Below are positions 21,501 to 32,772 of a stretch of DNA of 64,000 bases, piece by piece (position 1 is the first letter of the stretch; every line of letters begins with the position of its first letter). Location of the stretch: contig CM041465.1 in NCBI GenBank assembly GCA_023213395.1, forward strand, positions 154,201,741 through 154,265,740, written 5' to 3'. The notes beneath the pieces are model-generated. The model had not been told where the DNA came from, did no database searches, and worked only from the letters and a program-made list of their open reading frames with translations. The stretch is from Cycas panzhihuaensis. Lineage: Eukaryota > Cycadophyta. The translations under genes and the position numbers were made by a program.

Positions 21501-22195
21501 GTCTAACTACCTTCTTTTCAACAAATAAGTAAGAGAACTAACTACACATGTAATTACCTTTTTTTTAATAAAATAAAACATACTAAGAATAAATGAAAAA
21601 CTATTTTTTCTAAATGCAAAACACACCTTTTTAATGAGAATACTTAAGATGAAATACAACTAGTATAACATGCATCTATATATATAATTTAATAGGAGAT
21701 CAAATAATATGTGATACTTTTATTCCAATTCACATGTTATTTTCCTCTTTGGAGAATGATTTCAAGGGAAAAGAGAGATTTCAGAAATATACTACAATCA
21801 CTATGAATGACACTTTGTCCATAAAAGTTACATGCAACCAGTGACAATTGAATTTTTTAAAAAGTAAATAATAAATTAAGATGATGGAGAGATTCTATCA
21901 TTTATGGAGTCATTTGGACACCATAAGATCCTTGAATATCATGTAATCTGATCATAGAATAAATATATCATTCATAAATTTAGATCTCTTTTCTAAAATA
22001 AGAAAAAATAAAGAAAATGAAGTAAAACAAGATAATACTAGCAATTTTCTGTGAATTTTTAGTTTATTGATGAATTCCTGCCTTAGAGTGGCCTTCCCTT
22101 TTTCATGTAATTAAACTTCTTCAAGTTTCCCTTAAAACCAACAAGGGAAAAAAAAGAAACACAAGAACATCTAGCTTAATAGTTGGCATGGGATT
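21501..22195. other. Unassigned AT-rich DNA between two LTR ends
   Basis: Contains no readable domain. It could be the outer part of the Gypsy-2 LTR, the leader of the element whose 5' LTR is at 22208, or both in fusion. Confidence 0.35.
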
Positions 22196-22207
22196 GCTCT
22201 GATACCA
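22196..22207 (-). promoter_or_regulatory. Second primer binding site (initiator tRNA-Met type)
   Basis: Minus strand TGGTATCAGAGC, a perfect match to the copia-type site of Copia-1, directly abutting TGATAAAAT at 22208. It marks the 5' end of another minus-strand element whose body to the left is not recognisable. Confidence 0.7.
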
Positions 22208-22580
22208 TGATAAAATATACATGCATGGCTCTCATGCCATGATAAAAATGTTAGGATCTAAATACATATGGATTGGTCTAAGTATATTAAGTAACACAAT
22301 TGAAATATTCAAGAAAATATGCAAATAAACTTAGCAAATATATTGGAAAAGTTACAGGTGAATTTCTCACACCATAGGCTCTCTTTCAGGCATAACTTCC
22401 ACATTCAAAATTAATTAATATAATGTAGAAAGGTGCAAGGCATTATTTATAGCAATTTGCCAATATTAAATTATAATTTGATAGGCTAACTTAACAACAT
22501 AAGAGGTGGACCCGATCTCACTATTAATTATGATTTAATTATATCAAGGGTCTATTAATGCATAGTATAAACATTAGATT
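22208..22580 (-). repeat. Putative 5' LTR of a lost element
   Basis: About 370 bp between the primer site at 22196-22207 and the Gypsy-3 integrase. The minus strand carries GCTATAAATAATGCC near 22452-22466, a plausible TATA box. The right boundary is estimated and no partner LTR is present in the window. Confidence 0.45.
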
Positions 22581-22599
22581 ACAAAGATGTGAAGAAATG

Positions 22600-23070
22600 G
22601 AGGAGGTTTTACATAATTTTAATATGAAATCTACTTAATTTGATGATCTAAAGAAAGATAATATAGGTAGGTTTTAAGAGTCTTATTTAAAACCTCAAAT
22701 TGATCATTAGTTTAAAGATGGTATGTTGTTATCATATTAAATGAGGTTCTTACCACTCATAAGTGATCCTATCAAAAAGATCTAGTAAACTTAGGGTTCT
22801 TATCATAAATAGTAGTTAAGAGAAATCCATAGAGTCAAACAATAATGTAGATATAAAGATCAATAAGATAAGATGATTTATAGGAAGTGTAAATAGAAAT
22901 GAATATGTATATTTAGTGAGTCTCTCAATGGCCACCTAGATTAAGTCAAATATAGTTGATGTGAGCAAAACTATGATAAAATTCATGGTTATGTCTCACC
23001 ATTCACCTTGAGGGATGTGTAAGGGTTAAAGAAGACCTAGGAAGGCTTTAGTATTGACTTTGTTTCTTTA
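22600..23070 (-). pseudogene. Gypsy-3 integrase core
   Basis: Minus-strand reading near 22990-23060 gives GLL.PLHIPQGEW.DITMNFI (family: GLLQPLPIPE..WEDISMDFI, where the first catalytic Asp is D of MDF; here N). Then VAIERLTKYTYSFLF near 22890-22930 (family VDRLTKYAHFIP). A degenerate SDRD segment follows. Stops are common. Domain identity is good, function is lost. Confidence 0.7.
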
Positions 23071-23399
23071 GAAATATCGCATTATGATATAAATGTAAGT
23101 ATAGTGGACTTCTTATGGTGCCAAAAGAAATGTATACAAATGTGATAACATATTTTATTAAATCTTGAGTGGCCTCCCAATGGGGTGAAATGATACTCTA
23201 TTAAAACATGAGAAATAAAAGAGGAGGTTTAATGGACAAAGATACAATTTTTAAATATAAAATAGGTCTTGTGGGTTGACCATCCCTTTTGGTTATGATC
23301 TTTATTGATCTATTATAAATAGTTAAGTTATTCCTCTTTTTGGCATTCAACTCTTATAGCTATTTAGGATGACGTTTGGAGATGGAATAAATAACTACA

Positions 23400-24300
23400 T
23401 CAAGGGTAGTGGAATCAGATAAAAGGTAAAAAAGGGTGACAATACATAGTCTTTTCATAGTCTTTAAGTTTTCAACTTTCATAGGTGATTGGATAGAAGT
23501 TTTGTAAAAGGACTACTCTCAAGCTAAATCTCAATGCATCACATTTAAGTTGAAATGGTTATATGAAGTTTGAGATGGTGAGTACTAGAGTTAAAGTCAT
23601 GACCAGTTTAAGGTATGAAAAGGCAACATCTACCTTGAGGGCCAATTGAAATGAGCCTTTATGTAGTAGGTTGGTTAGTGGGGCTACTAAAGAAACATAG
23701 TTACAGATAAAATAGATATAAAAACTAGTGAGGCCCAAAAACACTTACAGTTTCATGATATTTATATGGGTTGGCCAAGTGGAGATGATTGATATTTTGT
23801 TAGGGTCCAATCTTATCTCTTTTGATGATATGATGTATCTTAAATATTATAATTTTTCTTTGCCAAAATCACATTTAGTGAGTTTTGTATATAATTGATA
23901 TTGTTATAAAATTTAGAGGATAATTATTAGGTGATATAGGCGATTATCTAAGGAAGAACTATAGACGAGTATATCATCAACGAAGATAATCATAAACTTT
24001 TAAAGATGGGGAACATGTATTTTATTCATAAGAACTTGAAAAGTGCCTAGGACAATGCAAAGGCCAAAAGGTGTTGGTCGAAATTCAAAGTAGTCATGAT
24101 GGGTTTTAAACTCCATCTTATGACAATATTTTGGGGTGATTAAAATCTAATAATACCTTGATTATAGATCTAATTTAGAAAGAATAGAGATTCCATAAAA
24201 CTTATCAAGTATATCATCAATTCTTAGGGTAGAAAACTTATTTTTTATCATAATTTTATTTAACTCCTTATAGTCTATACAAAGGAAAAAAGACCTATCT
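23400..24300 (-). pseudogene. Gypsy-3 reverse transcriptase and RNase H junction
   Basis: The reverse transcriptase palm reads FMIIFVDDILVYSSS at about 23950-23995, with both catalytic Asp residues intact. Just upstream lie PTPFGLCIVLGTFQVLMN (about 24025-24090) and KMEFKTHHDYFEF, matching family PFGLTNAPATFQ.LMN and KTAFRTRYGHYEF. Downstream, 23744-23559 is open and reads MFLGLTSFYIYFI, then APLTNLLHKG and FSYLKLVMTLTLVL, the normal junction to RNase H. Scattered stops and the loss of the NAPATF residues make it inactive. Confidence 0.78.
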
Positions 24301-24849
24301 TTTATTTATACTAGAAATATTTGAGTTGCATAAGGACTTTTACTCGATTAGATGATTCATATATCTATTATCTTAATAGTGATTTTATTAATTTCGTTCT
24401 TCTAGAAGTAAGAGTTCTTATATGGCCTAACACTAATTGGATTATGGTGAGACTAAATTTCAATGGTATAATAAAAGCCACAATTGGGTGGGGGAGTTAC
24501 AAGAAGAGGGGCAAATACTTAATGGTATTTAGTGATGATTTCTTGAATATACAATTGAATCTAAACATTGGCTTAGATGTTGTTTAGACATACACCATAC
24601 CCCAAATTTATTTATAAATGTATTTTCATTTTCTTTGGGGAGATAAAGTAATTTCAAGGGGTTTCCATCCTATATATCTTATGTGTTTGACCCATACTAT
24701 CTTTAAATAAGATGAAAGGATTATTTACAGAATTATTGGTATTATAATTGCCTAGGGTTTATAACCATTGGATCCCTAAAATGACATCAAACCCAAATAT
24801 AAATAGTGTATAAAAATTTAAAACTAAGAGGTATGTGCCTATTTAGAAA
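24301..24849 (-). other. Gypsy-3 protease to reverse transcriptase linker
   Basis: Degenerate. Scattered minus-strand similarity to the N-terminal reverse transcriptase is possible but not convincing. The plus-strand open frame at 24321-24587 is a shadow. Confidence 0.35.
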
Positions 24850-25098
24850 TGTAGGTCTTAATTAACCTAATATAATGTAACTTTTGATAACCTAGTGAGA
24901 AGAAAGTAAAACTAGTTTTGGGGACAATATAAAGGTTAAGTTGCTTAAAAAATAAGATATCAATGAACTTCAAGGATGCACCATCGTTGATCAATATAGT
25001 TATTAGAGTTTTATAAAGGAAGCCCTTAACTCGAAGGGGTTTTAGACACGAGGTAGAAGCTGTGATGGAGAGGGATGCTTTTGGTTAAGGTTTAAAAG
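24850..25098 (-). pseudogene. Gypsy-3 aspartic protease
   Basis: Minus-strand reading gives LRVKGFLYKTL-like sequence, then ILINDGASLKFID near 24985-25025, and a YIVPKTSFTFFSLGYQKL segment. The family has VLIDSGATHNFID, so the catalytic Asp has become Asn (GAT to AAT, a G-to-A change). The domain is cut at 25098 by Copia-2. Confidence 0.65.
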
Positions 25099-25487
25099 TG
25101 TTAAAACTATCTAATAGCATAATTATTTCCTTGTATTTTATGTAATCTCATGTACATATTGTAATAGTTAAGGGACCCTTGATGTAATTTAATGTTGTTT
25201 TATAATGAGGTTAGGTCTACCTCGTTTCTCACTAGTTGGCCTATCATATATCTTGAATTATTAGTAGATGGCCTATATATTATGCCATGAACCTTTATAT
25301 CTCATACATTCTAGTGATTAATGTGGAAGCTCTACCCATAAGAGAGCCATTCATGGTGATAAATTCACCTATAACTTTTCTATTTGATTTGCTTCATTTA
25401 TTTTGCATATTCCATTGTTTATTATAGTTAATTTAATTGATATTTGTGATCAGAGCACATGAATGATAGATCTTGATGCTCTTAATA
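25099..25487 (+). repeat. Copia-2 5' LTR
   Basis: 389 bp, starts TGTTAAAACTAT and ends CTTAATA (the partner ends TTTAACA). It has about 20 extra bases near its start (about 25111-25130) compared with the 3' copy. Confidence 0.88.
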
Positions 25488-25500
25488 TTGTATCAAAGCC
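25488..25500 (+). promoter_or_regulatory. Copia-2 primer binding site
   Basis: TTGTATCAAAGCC directly after the 5' LTR; a mutated version of TGGTATCAGAGC. Confidence 0.8.
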
Positions 25501-27454
25501 ATATGTGCACTTTTTTTTTTTTTGAAGTGATTTTGATAAATAGAGGCCTATTTACTTAGTTTTCTATAAGATTTCTATCAAAAATTTGAATATTGTATAG
25601 TCTTGAAAAGAAGAGCAATAGGTTCCAATTGATTCTAGCCTCGTTCAGTAGATTATAGGCTCAGTTGATCTCATACAAGGTCTAGCTCTTCTTCTATTAA
25701 AGAAAATAGATGAAAAAGCTCATTTTTATCTATTTCAACCATAAAATTGATTGTTTCTCTCGATTGGAGCATTATTTTTTCTTTTGGTAGCCCTATAATT
25801 GTATATTCTATCCGTTAGAAGACATTTGAATTAATTTCAAGTTCTTTCAAGCTTCATTTTACTATGTTCTGCTCCCACACCCCTCTAGACTTCTACAACT
25901 TTATTCTTCTCATATAGAGCTCCTTTTCAATATTTCTTATGTCTATCTACTTCTCCCTAGAATTGCATCCTCCCCTCTATAATTTTAAGATATTTTGTGA
26001 AGTATTTGGGCTGTTTATGGGCTCTAATACCTCCATGTGAGTTGCACGCCTCACACACAAGCCATGCGAGCTCATAAATGTATACTTCTTCAAATCTTTT
26101 AAATTTTTACTAAGTTTTATAAGACATTTTAATTAAATCAAATTCAATTTTAGATTAAGTTATGGTAATTATACCCTTTTTCGCTAGTAATTTCAATCAC
26201 CATATGACCTATTTTTTGGCTTAAAGGATAGACTTTAAATACTTATCAATTAGTTTTGATCCTTTTTTACAAATTCAAAAGTTATTAAGATGTATTTAAT
26301 AAGTTTTTAAGTCCATTAGCACCTTATCTACATTAGTAGGTGGTCACATGTAATAACATGCAACTGGGGGCCAATTTTAGAAGGGGTTTAACCCTAACCT
26401 CATTTGGTTTTTGACATAAAAAGGTATTTGCATTGTTTTAGCTATATCTCAACAATCATACATGTAATTTGTGAACCATCTAGATTATCAAAATATAGAT
26501 TCAAAGCTCTATAGTTTAGGATTTAATTAGGTCAAATTTAGAGTTGATTTACGGAAGACATAAGCTACTAAAGTTAACCTTAATATTTAAGTTTTTTGAA
26601 CCTTTTCTCTTAGTTTTTAAAGGATTATTTTAATTTATATATTTGAAGTTGTTATGCTAACTCAGACTATGAATAATCTTTGTTTAGTTGTCTAATTCTA
26701 TTTTTAGGGCTAATAAGTGCTTAGTATTACTTTTTGTATAGGTGTTACTCTTGGAAGGTTGACAAAGTTCTCTGTTGACCTTGATCTATTAAAGAGCTTT
26801 ATAAACCTATCTTTGTCCTTCTAATTTCCTTCATTTCATCTTTATTTTAACTTTTTCTTACTTAAAAGGAACCTTGTATTTTTAAAAAACTCATTAAAAA
26901 TTAAATTTTCACATTAAAAAAGATCATTTCTGAATTGAACCCCATATTTCTAGCCTTATAAGGGGAACGACTAGGACCTTTAAAGTCAACACCCTACACA
27001 TTTCATTAGTGTACTCTAATTTATTGAGGAAACCATTGGGTATTAGGTGTATTAGGTGGTAGGATGAGGTGTAGACCTATTATTTTTAGAGTTTGCAAAC
27101 TAAACTAGACCTAGAAGGGGTGAGTGCCTTACTTAGATAAGTTCTTACAACTAGATTTATTATTTGGTATAATTTTGATGTATATAGGAAAACAAATTAT
27201 GGGGGTCTTAAGACCACCTATGTAGCTCACGTACTGAGGTATATTGAGCCTTGATTTTATGTACCTATATACTGAGTCCTTGGTTTGACACTTGTAGGCA
27301 TGAGCCACTAAGCAAGACAATAACCAAGAACTTTCTTGGAGACCCTTAAACATTAGAATCCTAGATTAGTAGCCACTTAGGTAGATTAGTACCTTATTAT
27401 GCATCTACATAAACCTTTAAAGATATAAAATCAAATGTGAAAAAAATTTGAAAC
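25501..27454 (+). other. Copia-2 long leader
   Basis: About 1.95 kb without a credible gene. The 3' part is the block shared with Copia-1 and Copia-3. Upstream, a stretch near 26190-26330 (GGCTTAAAGGATAGACTTTAAA) aligns loosely with the Copia-1 leader near 8330-8440 on the minus strand, so homology probably extends well beyond the block. Confidence 0.65.
26949..27360 (+). repeat. Conserved pre-gag leader block, Copia-2 copy
   Basis: Landmarks in order: TCTAGCCTTATAAGGGGAAC and CTAGGACC (26949-26979), GGGGTGAGTGCCTT (27117-27130), ACTGAGGTATATTGAGCCTT (27234-27253), GGAGACCCTTAAACATTAGA (about 27337-27356). Gag starts about 95 bp after it. Confidence 0.8.
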
Positions 27455-28400
27455 ATGGCATCACAAATTCTCCTTCTTAATAATATTAAACTCAATGGCC
27501 TTAATAACTTCATACCATGGAAGAAACAAGTTAAAAACTTGCTCATCATAAACAAATTTTGGGCCTATGTTAATGGGGATATACCCCTTCTCATACCTAT
27601 AAAAGTCCCTAATGATCCTACTAAAATAATCCCACTAGATCCTGTAGCCTTAGCAAACTTCAAAGTTAAAGATAACATTACCTTATCCTTGCTCCAGTTG
27701 GTTGTTGAAGACCATATGGACCAAAATATTAAAACTACTCAAACATTTCATGAGATGTGGGACATACTTTATGCCCTCTATAAAAGAAAATATTAATCTA
27801 GATCTTTAACACTTAAAACATGTCTATTTGCAATGCCTTTAGCTGAAAATATTACCAACCATTTAACTAAAGTAAAAATACTTAGGAACTAGTTGATTAT
27901 CCATGGTGAGATACCTTCTAACCATGATTTAATCTTTAGCATCATCAGCATTCTACCTATTGAATATAAGTCATTTGTCTCTAAGTTACATGATAATTAT
28001 TCTAAAATGGACTTCATAACCTTTAAGAGGCTCTTTTTATGAAATGAGAATATACTCAACTAACTAGGGGTGGCATCCACATCTAATTTAGCTCTTGCCT
28101 TTGTATCCTAAAACTTAGAAAAGGACAAGATTGTCAATAGAGTAGCCCAATAGCTTAGTTAGCACCAAGATCTAGCTCAACACTTAGACTCTCTTACCAT
28201 ATCTCAAAAATCACATCAATGGCTGACTTAATAATAATAACATATAGTTGGTGCCTTCTCCTCTTCCTATCTAAATCAACAGCCCCAATAGTCTCAACAC
28301 TAACCACATGGACAACCTCAAAAAAATTAGTAGGGCAAATAAAATGTCACCTACCTATATTATCATAAAACTAGACATCTAATTGTAGAATGTAGGAGAT
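27455..28400 (+). pseudogene. Copia-2 gag
   Basis: Starts at ATG 27455 (MASQILLLNNIKLNGLNNF), open for 113 codons to a TAA at 27794. It shows the copia gag N-terminal pattern (LNG.NFIPWKKQVKNLL, WAYVNGDIP) and then the UBN2-like segment HEMWDILYALYKRKY. Capsid similarity continues out of frame (IIHGEIPSNHDLIFSIISILP, about 27898-27960). A knuckle near 28346-28390 keeps its His and last Cys, but both leading Cys positions read Tyr (G-to-A). A Gln-rich stretch follows, with stops at many Gln positions. Confidence 0.78.
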
Positions 28401-28439
28401 GACAAGCTAATTTACAACTCTTATAGAATCAAAAGAGCT

Positions 28440-28700
28440 AATCACATGGGCCATACTATCAATAATCATCACCTATATATCAACAAGGAACACCCTCATA
28501 CCATCAAGAAGGTGCTAGTTACTCTCAACAAAGACAAGGATATCAATAAGGATGAGCATGCCCTCTATAAGTACTCCCTTTTCCATAACAAGGAGGATCT
28601 ATTTTGTAATAAAGAGGCCTCTATTATCAACACAGTGGCCCTATTCAATAATAAGGAGGCCCTTACTATCCATAAGGAGGGCTATCATTCCAAACTTAAG
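28440..28700 (+). pseudogene. Copia-2 Gln/Gly/Pro/Tyr-rich linker eroded to stops
   Basis: In the gag-pol frame this tract reads as repeats of the type YQQG, PYYQ and QQGG between the zinc knuckle and the protease. About ten stops fall within 250 bp; nine are TAA and sit where Gln (CAA) is expected, often beside a surviving CAA. The open frame at 28446-28781 is in another frame and is accidental. Confidence 0.7.
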
Positions 28701-28822
28701 GCTAATTCTACCAACATAATTGGAATCCTAGACCCACAAATAGATAAAGACCTTAGAACAAGCAACGATTCCCCAACATAAATCAAAGGAACTAGTAGAA
28801 TAATTAATAATAAGAAAGCAAC

Positions 28823-29420
28823 ATGGGAGATAATCATGACTCCTCCTCCCATAGCCTATTCTTTGTAATACTTTTATCTCAGCTAGATGAGAATACATGT
28901 CTCCTTGACTCTGGTATAATGAGACAAATGACTAATTTAGAAAAGATGTTAGAAGAGACCCATCCAATCAATACTCAAACTATCACATTTAGGGATGACT
29001 TATAATGTAACCAAAATTGTTAGGGCTCCAACAACATTTAAGGACTGCAATATCATACACCATATTAGTAATCTATTCCTTATACCTTGAATGAAGATGA
29101 AATTGCTTTATATCAGCCAAATGGACAAGCAGAACTTAGATGTCCTCTTTATCCAAGACATTTGTAGAATCATAAACCATGCAACAGGAAAACTTGTGGC
29201 CATAGGACATGATGATGGTAGCTTATATAGGCTAGGTGATGTCCCTCTTACTGCTACTCCACAAAATGAATCTTGTTTAATGGCTAACATAACTCAACTT
29301 GATAAGGGGAAGGATGTAATTGATGAATAATTCCCTTGCATACAAGAACCAAGTGAATACTCCTATTCAAAGGATAGTTTCACCATAAATAGCTCCAAAG
29401 ACCACCTATGGTATCAATGC
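28823..29420 (+). pseudogene. Copia-2 protease and integrase N-terminus
   Basis: The protease starts in an open stretch at 28823 and shows CLLDSGIMRQMTN near 28890-28935 with the DSG active site intact. Around 29091-29330 the GAG-pre-integrase part is readable (CRIINHATGKLVAIGHDDGSLYRL). The zinc-binding region begins HLWYQCLSYL (family LWHQRLGHL, first His now Tyr) at about 29400-29428 and is then cut by the solo LTR. Confidence 0.72.
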
Positions 29421-29432
29421 CTAAGTTATTTA

Positions 29433-30051
29433 TGTTGGATATATGACAACAATGTATAACAAGGCTAAACTTTTGGACCTTTTCTTGTTTGATTTCTCCA
29501 ACCAACTTTTCTTTAGGCTTGTAGGGGAGCTTCCCCCCCATTAGTTTCATAGGGGGTTCCAAAAGGGGCAATGCCCCTAAAGGAGAAAGCTAAGGTTAAA
29601 GAACCTACTAAATTATAAAGAGGATCTAGGTCATTCATAAAGTGACACTAGATCTGGTGGTGGTAATTTGGTAATTTTGTAATATATTTTGGGTAATTAA
29701 CTTTTTCTAATTATTGTTAAATCATGGTTATTGTATCACATTGCATTATATCTTAGGAAGTTAGTTGATTGTTGTTATGGTGAGAACTCTCCAGTGATTG
29801 CATATATAGACCTTTCATTTGTAATAAGATAAAGTTGATACCTTTCTTACATGGATATTTCCCTTGTGCTTTATTAAGGTTTTACCATGTTATATATGGT
29901 GTTCTTGGTAATGTGAATGTTTTTTTGTGTATGTTAAATGATCTTTGGTTATATACTTACATTTGTTATAGTTTAATATCTTTGATCTTATTATAAAAGA
30001 GATAGATCCTAATGGTTAGTTTTAGTTGTTTGGAACTAGGGTTGCTTAACA
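29433..30051. repeat. Solo LTR inserted in the Copia-2 integrase
   Basis: 619 bp from TGTTGGATATATGACAAC to GGGTTGCTTAACA, with a perfect 5-bp target duplication ATTTA on both sides (29428-29432 and 30052-30056). It contains a TATATAGACC promoter-like site (about 29804-29813) and an AATAAG site soon after, and no coding sequence. It interrupts the integrase between the His pair and the Cys pair of the zinc-binding domain. It is what remains of a complete element after recombination between its LTRs; if read from TGTTGG the parent was on the plus strand. Its family has no other copy in the window. Confidence 0.9.
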
Positions 30052-30910
30052 ATTTAAACATGTAAAGCTTAAACCTCATGTCTAGGCTCTAAATGATATA
30101 TAGTTTACTTAAAATTAAGAGATACAACAACATTTGTAAGGCTCGCCTAAAGGGAAAGTAACAAAGAGAAAATTTTCCTTCTAAGAACATATGGAGAGAC
30201 TCATAACTATTAAAGTTAGTCCACTCAAATATTTGTAGGCCCATGTACATTTAATCTCTTAATGGAAGCTAGTATTTCATCATATTCATAGATGACTTGT
30301 CAAGAAAAGCATGGGTCTATTTCTTGAGAAACAAATATCAAGATGTAGACAGATTCAAAGAGTTCAAAGCTACCATAGAAAATAAAAGTGGAATAGTAAT
30401 CAAGATCCTTAAATCTGATAATGGTGGTGAGTACATTTCAAATCAATTCAAAAAATTTTGTAAGGAACATGGTGTCTAACGTCAATTCTTTACTTCCCAT
30501 ACACCTTAGAAAAATAGAATAGCTGCAAGGATGAATTAGGCATTAATCAATAAAGGAAAAGCCATGCTTAGTACTGCTAACCTTGCCCTAAAATTTTGTA
30601 TCACCACAACTTCTTACTTAACCTACATAAGTCCTACAGTTATGGTTAGTGATATTACTCCTAAAGAAGCTCGTTCACATCAGAAACCATTTGTAGCACA
30701 CTTGAAGATCTTTGGATGCATGATATATAAACATGTCCTAAAGGATAATAGAAAGAAGCTTGATGGCAATAGCCTAAAATGCATCTTTCTTGGCTATGTA
30801 CCTAGTTTCAAAGCATATAAAGTGTTTGACATAGTTGGAAAACAAGCTTACACTAAACATGATGTAATATTTGTAGAAGATTCAGAGGACCTACCCCTAC
30901 CCTAACCTCA
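30052..30910 (+). pseudogene. Copia-2 integrase core and C-terminus
   Basis: After the solo LTR the zinc-binding region resumes near 30136 with CKARLKGK (family C.AC..GK; second Cys now Arg). The core shows a SRKAWVYFLRNKYQDVDRF segment (30300-30356) and LKSDNGGEYISNQF (about 30409-30450) with the second catalytic Asp. The Glu region near 30510-30540 is degenerate. A further open stretch (30564-30905) carries HLKIFGCMIYKHV and CIFLGYVPSFKAYKVFD of the C-terminal region. Confidence 0.8.
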
Positions 30911-31129
30911 GATTATAGTAACAAAAGAAGTTGGTGCATCTTAACTAAATCTTAGATAAATTTTAGAGCCACTAGTACCAACCTTATCCTATATTCTAGG
31001 TCCTTATTCAATTCCAATAACATCTTCATCATCCACTCAGGCAAGCATAACCTTTCCTCTAATTTTAGTTAATGACCTTTAGATGGAATCACCTAGTATT
31101 CAACCACCTCCTAAGTGGGAAAAATAGAT

Positions 31130-32250
31130 ATTAAAGGATACTTCTCCTCCTCCCACAATTGTGAAAAGGCCTTTCAAGAGGAGACACTTCACAAACTTTG
31201 CCCTCATATCCCATGTCCTTGAAACACTTAAGCCTTTCATATTTAAGGAGGTATTCAAAGGCCAAATATGGAAAGTAACTATAGATGAAGAAAAGAATTC
31301 TATTATTAGAAATGAAACTCATGAGTTGAGTAAATTACTACCTAAGAAGAAAGTAATTGACTATAGATGGCTATATAAGATAAAGTTCCATGCAAATGAC
31401 ACTGTAAAGTATCATAAAGCTTACCTTATAGAAAGAGGTTTCAAGCAGCAGGTAGGAATTGTCTATAATAAGACCTTTGCACCAGTAACTGACATGACCA
31501 TATTTCATTTGGTTATGTCCCTAGCATCCCAATTTGGATGGCCTATTTACCAAATAGATGTGAAAAGTGTTTTCGTCAATGGAGAGCTCAAAAAAGAGGT
31601 TTTCTTGAAACAACCTCTTAGTTATGTTGTTCTAGGACAAGAATGCTTAGTTTACAGACTTAAGAAAGCCCTTTATGGACTTAAATAGACACCATGTACC
31701 TAGTATGTGAAGATAGGTATCTTTATTAACTAGCATATATTTAATCATTCACCCTCTAACCTTGATCTCTATATTTGGATTAGAGATAATTTGATCATAA
31801 TCATAGCTCTCTATGTGATGATCTTGCAATCACTAGCCATAACATAGATGGAATTACTTGACTTTAATTATAATTGAAAACCAACTTTGAGATGATAGAT
31901 CTTGGGTGGCTCCACTACTTCCTTAGAATTAAATTTTGTTAAGAACTAGGACACATCTTCTTGACTCAAACCGATTATGTTGATGAGCTCTTGGAAAGAT
32001 TTAGGATGATAGAATGTAGGCTAGCACCGATTCCTATGGAAATAGGAACCAAGCTAAACTTGGATAAATAAGGAAACCCTTCTGATCCTACTTTATACTA
32101 GCAGTTAGTTGGAAGCCTCATTTATCTCACCCACGCTCATTCAAATATCTCATATATAGTAGGGACCTAGTCTAAGTGCATGCCATAACCAAAAACATCT
32201 CATTAGAAAGTAGCCATTAGGATCCTTAAATATATCTGTATCACATATTA
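31130..32250 (+). pseudogene. Copia-2 reverse transcriptase
   Basis: Open for 175 codons (31161-31688): WKVTIDEEKNSIIRNETHEL, then TFAPVTDMTIFHLVMSLA and QIDVKSVFVNGELKKEVF, with motif A Asp present, ending at YRLKKALYGLK followed by TAG where the family has Gln (CAG). Beyond, the palm motif at about 31810-31835 should read LYVDDLAIT but one base is missing, shifting the frame exactly at the catalytic Asp pair. LGWLHYFLRIKF follows near 31905. Confidence 0.82.
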
Positions 32251-32745
32251 GTTTAAACTTGAGTACAATCAAACTAACTCACCTATCTTAAAGGGACATA
32301 CAGATGCTAATTAGGTTGGTTATTAAGATAGTTGCCACTCAATAATAAGATATTATTTTGATATGAACTCAATTGTAATCTCATGGAGTTATAAAAAGTA
32401 GACTAATGTTTCTCTTTATTCCACCAAAGTAGAATATAAAGTATTTGTACATGCTATAATCATGTTTATTTAGTTTAGAATGATTCTCGTTGAGCTTGGA
32501 TTTCAACAACATGCACCTACCATCCTTTATTATGATAATCAAATCATTTTAAAGATGATGAAAAATCATATATTCCATGCTAGAACCAAGCACATTAAGG
32601 TCCATCACCACTTCATCTATGAGTATGTCCAAAAGGGAGAAGTTAATCTCTTCTACCATCCTACTAGAGACTAGGTTACAGATATCTTCACCATAATACT
32701 TAGTAAACTAAGGTTTGAATGATTTAGACATGACCATGGCATCTA
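32251..32745 (+). pseudogene. Copia-2 RNase H
   Basis: Contains ISWSYKK.TNVSLYSTKVEYKVF near 32375-32445 (family SWSSKKQ..VSLSSTEAEY..; catalytic Glu region altered) and an open part at 32480-32674 with LYYDNQIIL and ARTKHIKVHHHFI, the usual copia C-terminal RNase H pattern. It ends a few bases before the polypurine tract. Confidence 0.78.
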
Positions 32746-32760
32746 AGAAATGAAGCTGGT

Positions 32761-32772
32761 ATTAAGGGAGAG
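32761..32772 (+). promoter_or_regulatory. Copia-2 polypurine tract
   Basis: ATTAAGGGAGAG directly before the 3' LTR. Confidence 0.78.

Noticed and set aside
28440-28700. Reading TAA/TAG as Gln would reopen many frames, as in an alternative genetic code.
   Set aside because: The same elements also carry TGA stops, frameshifts and lost catalytic residues, and Copia-1 uses normal stops. Decay by C-to-T change explains the pattern.
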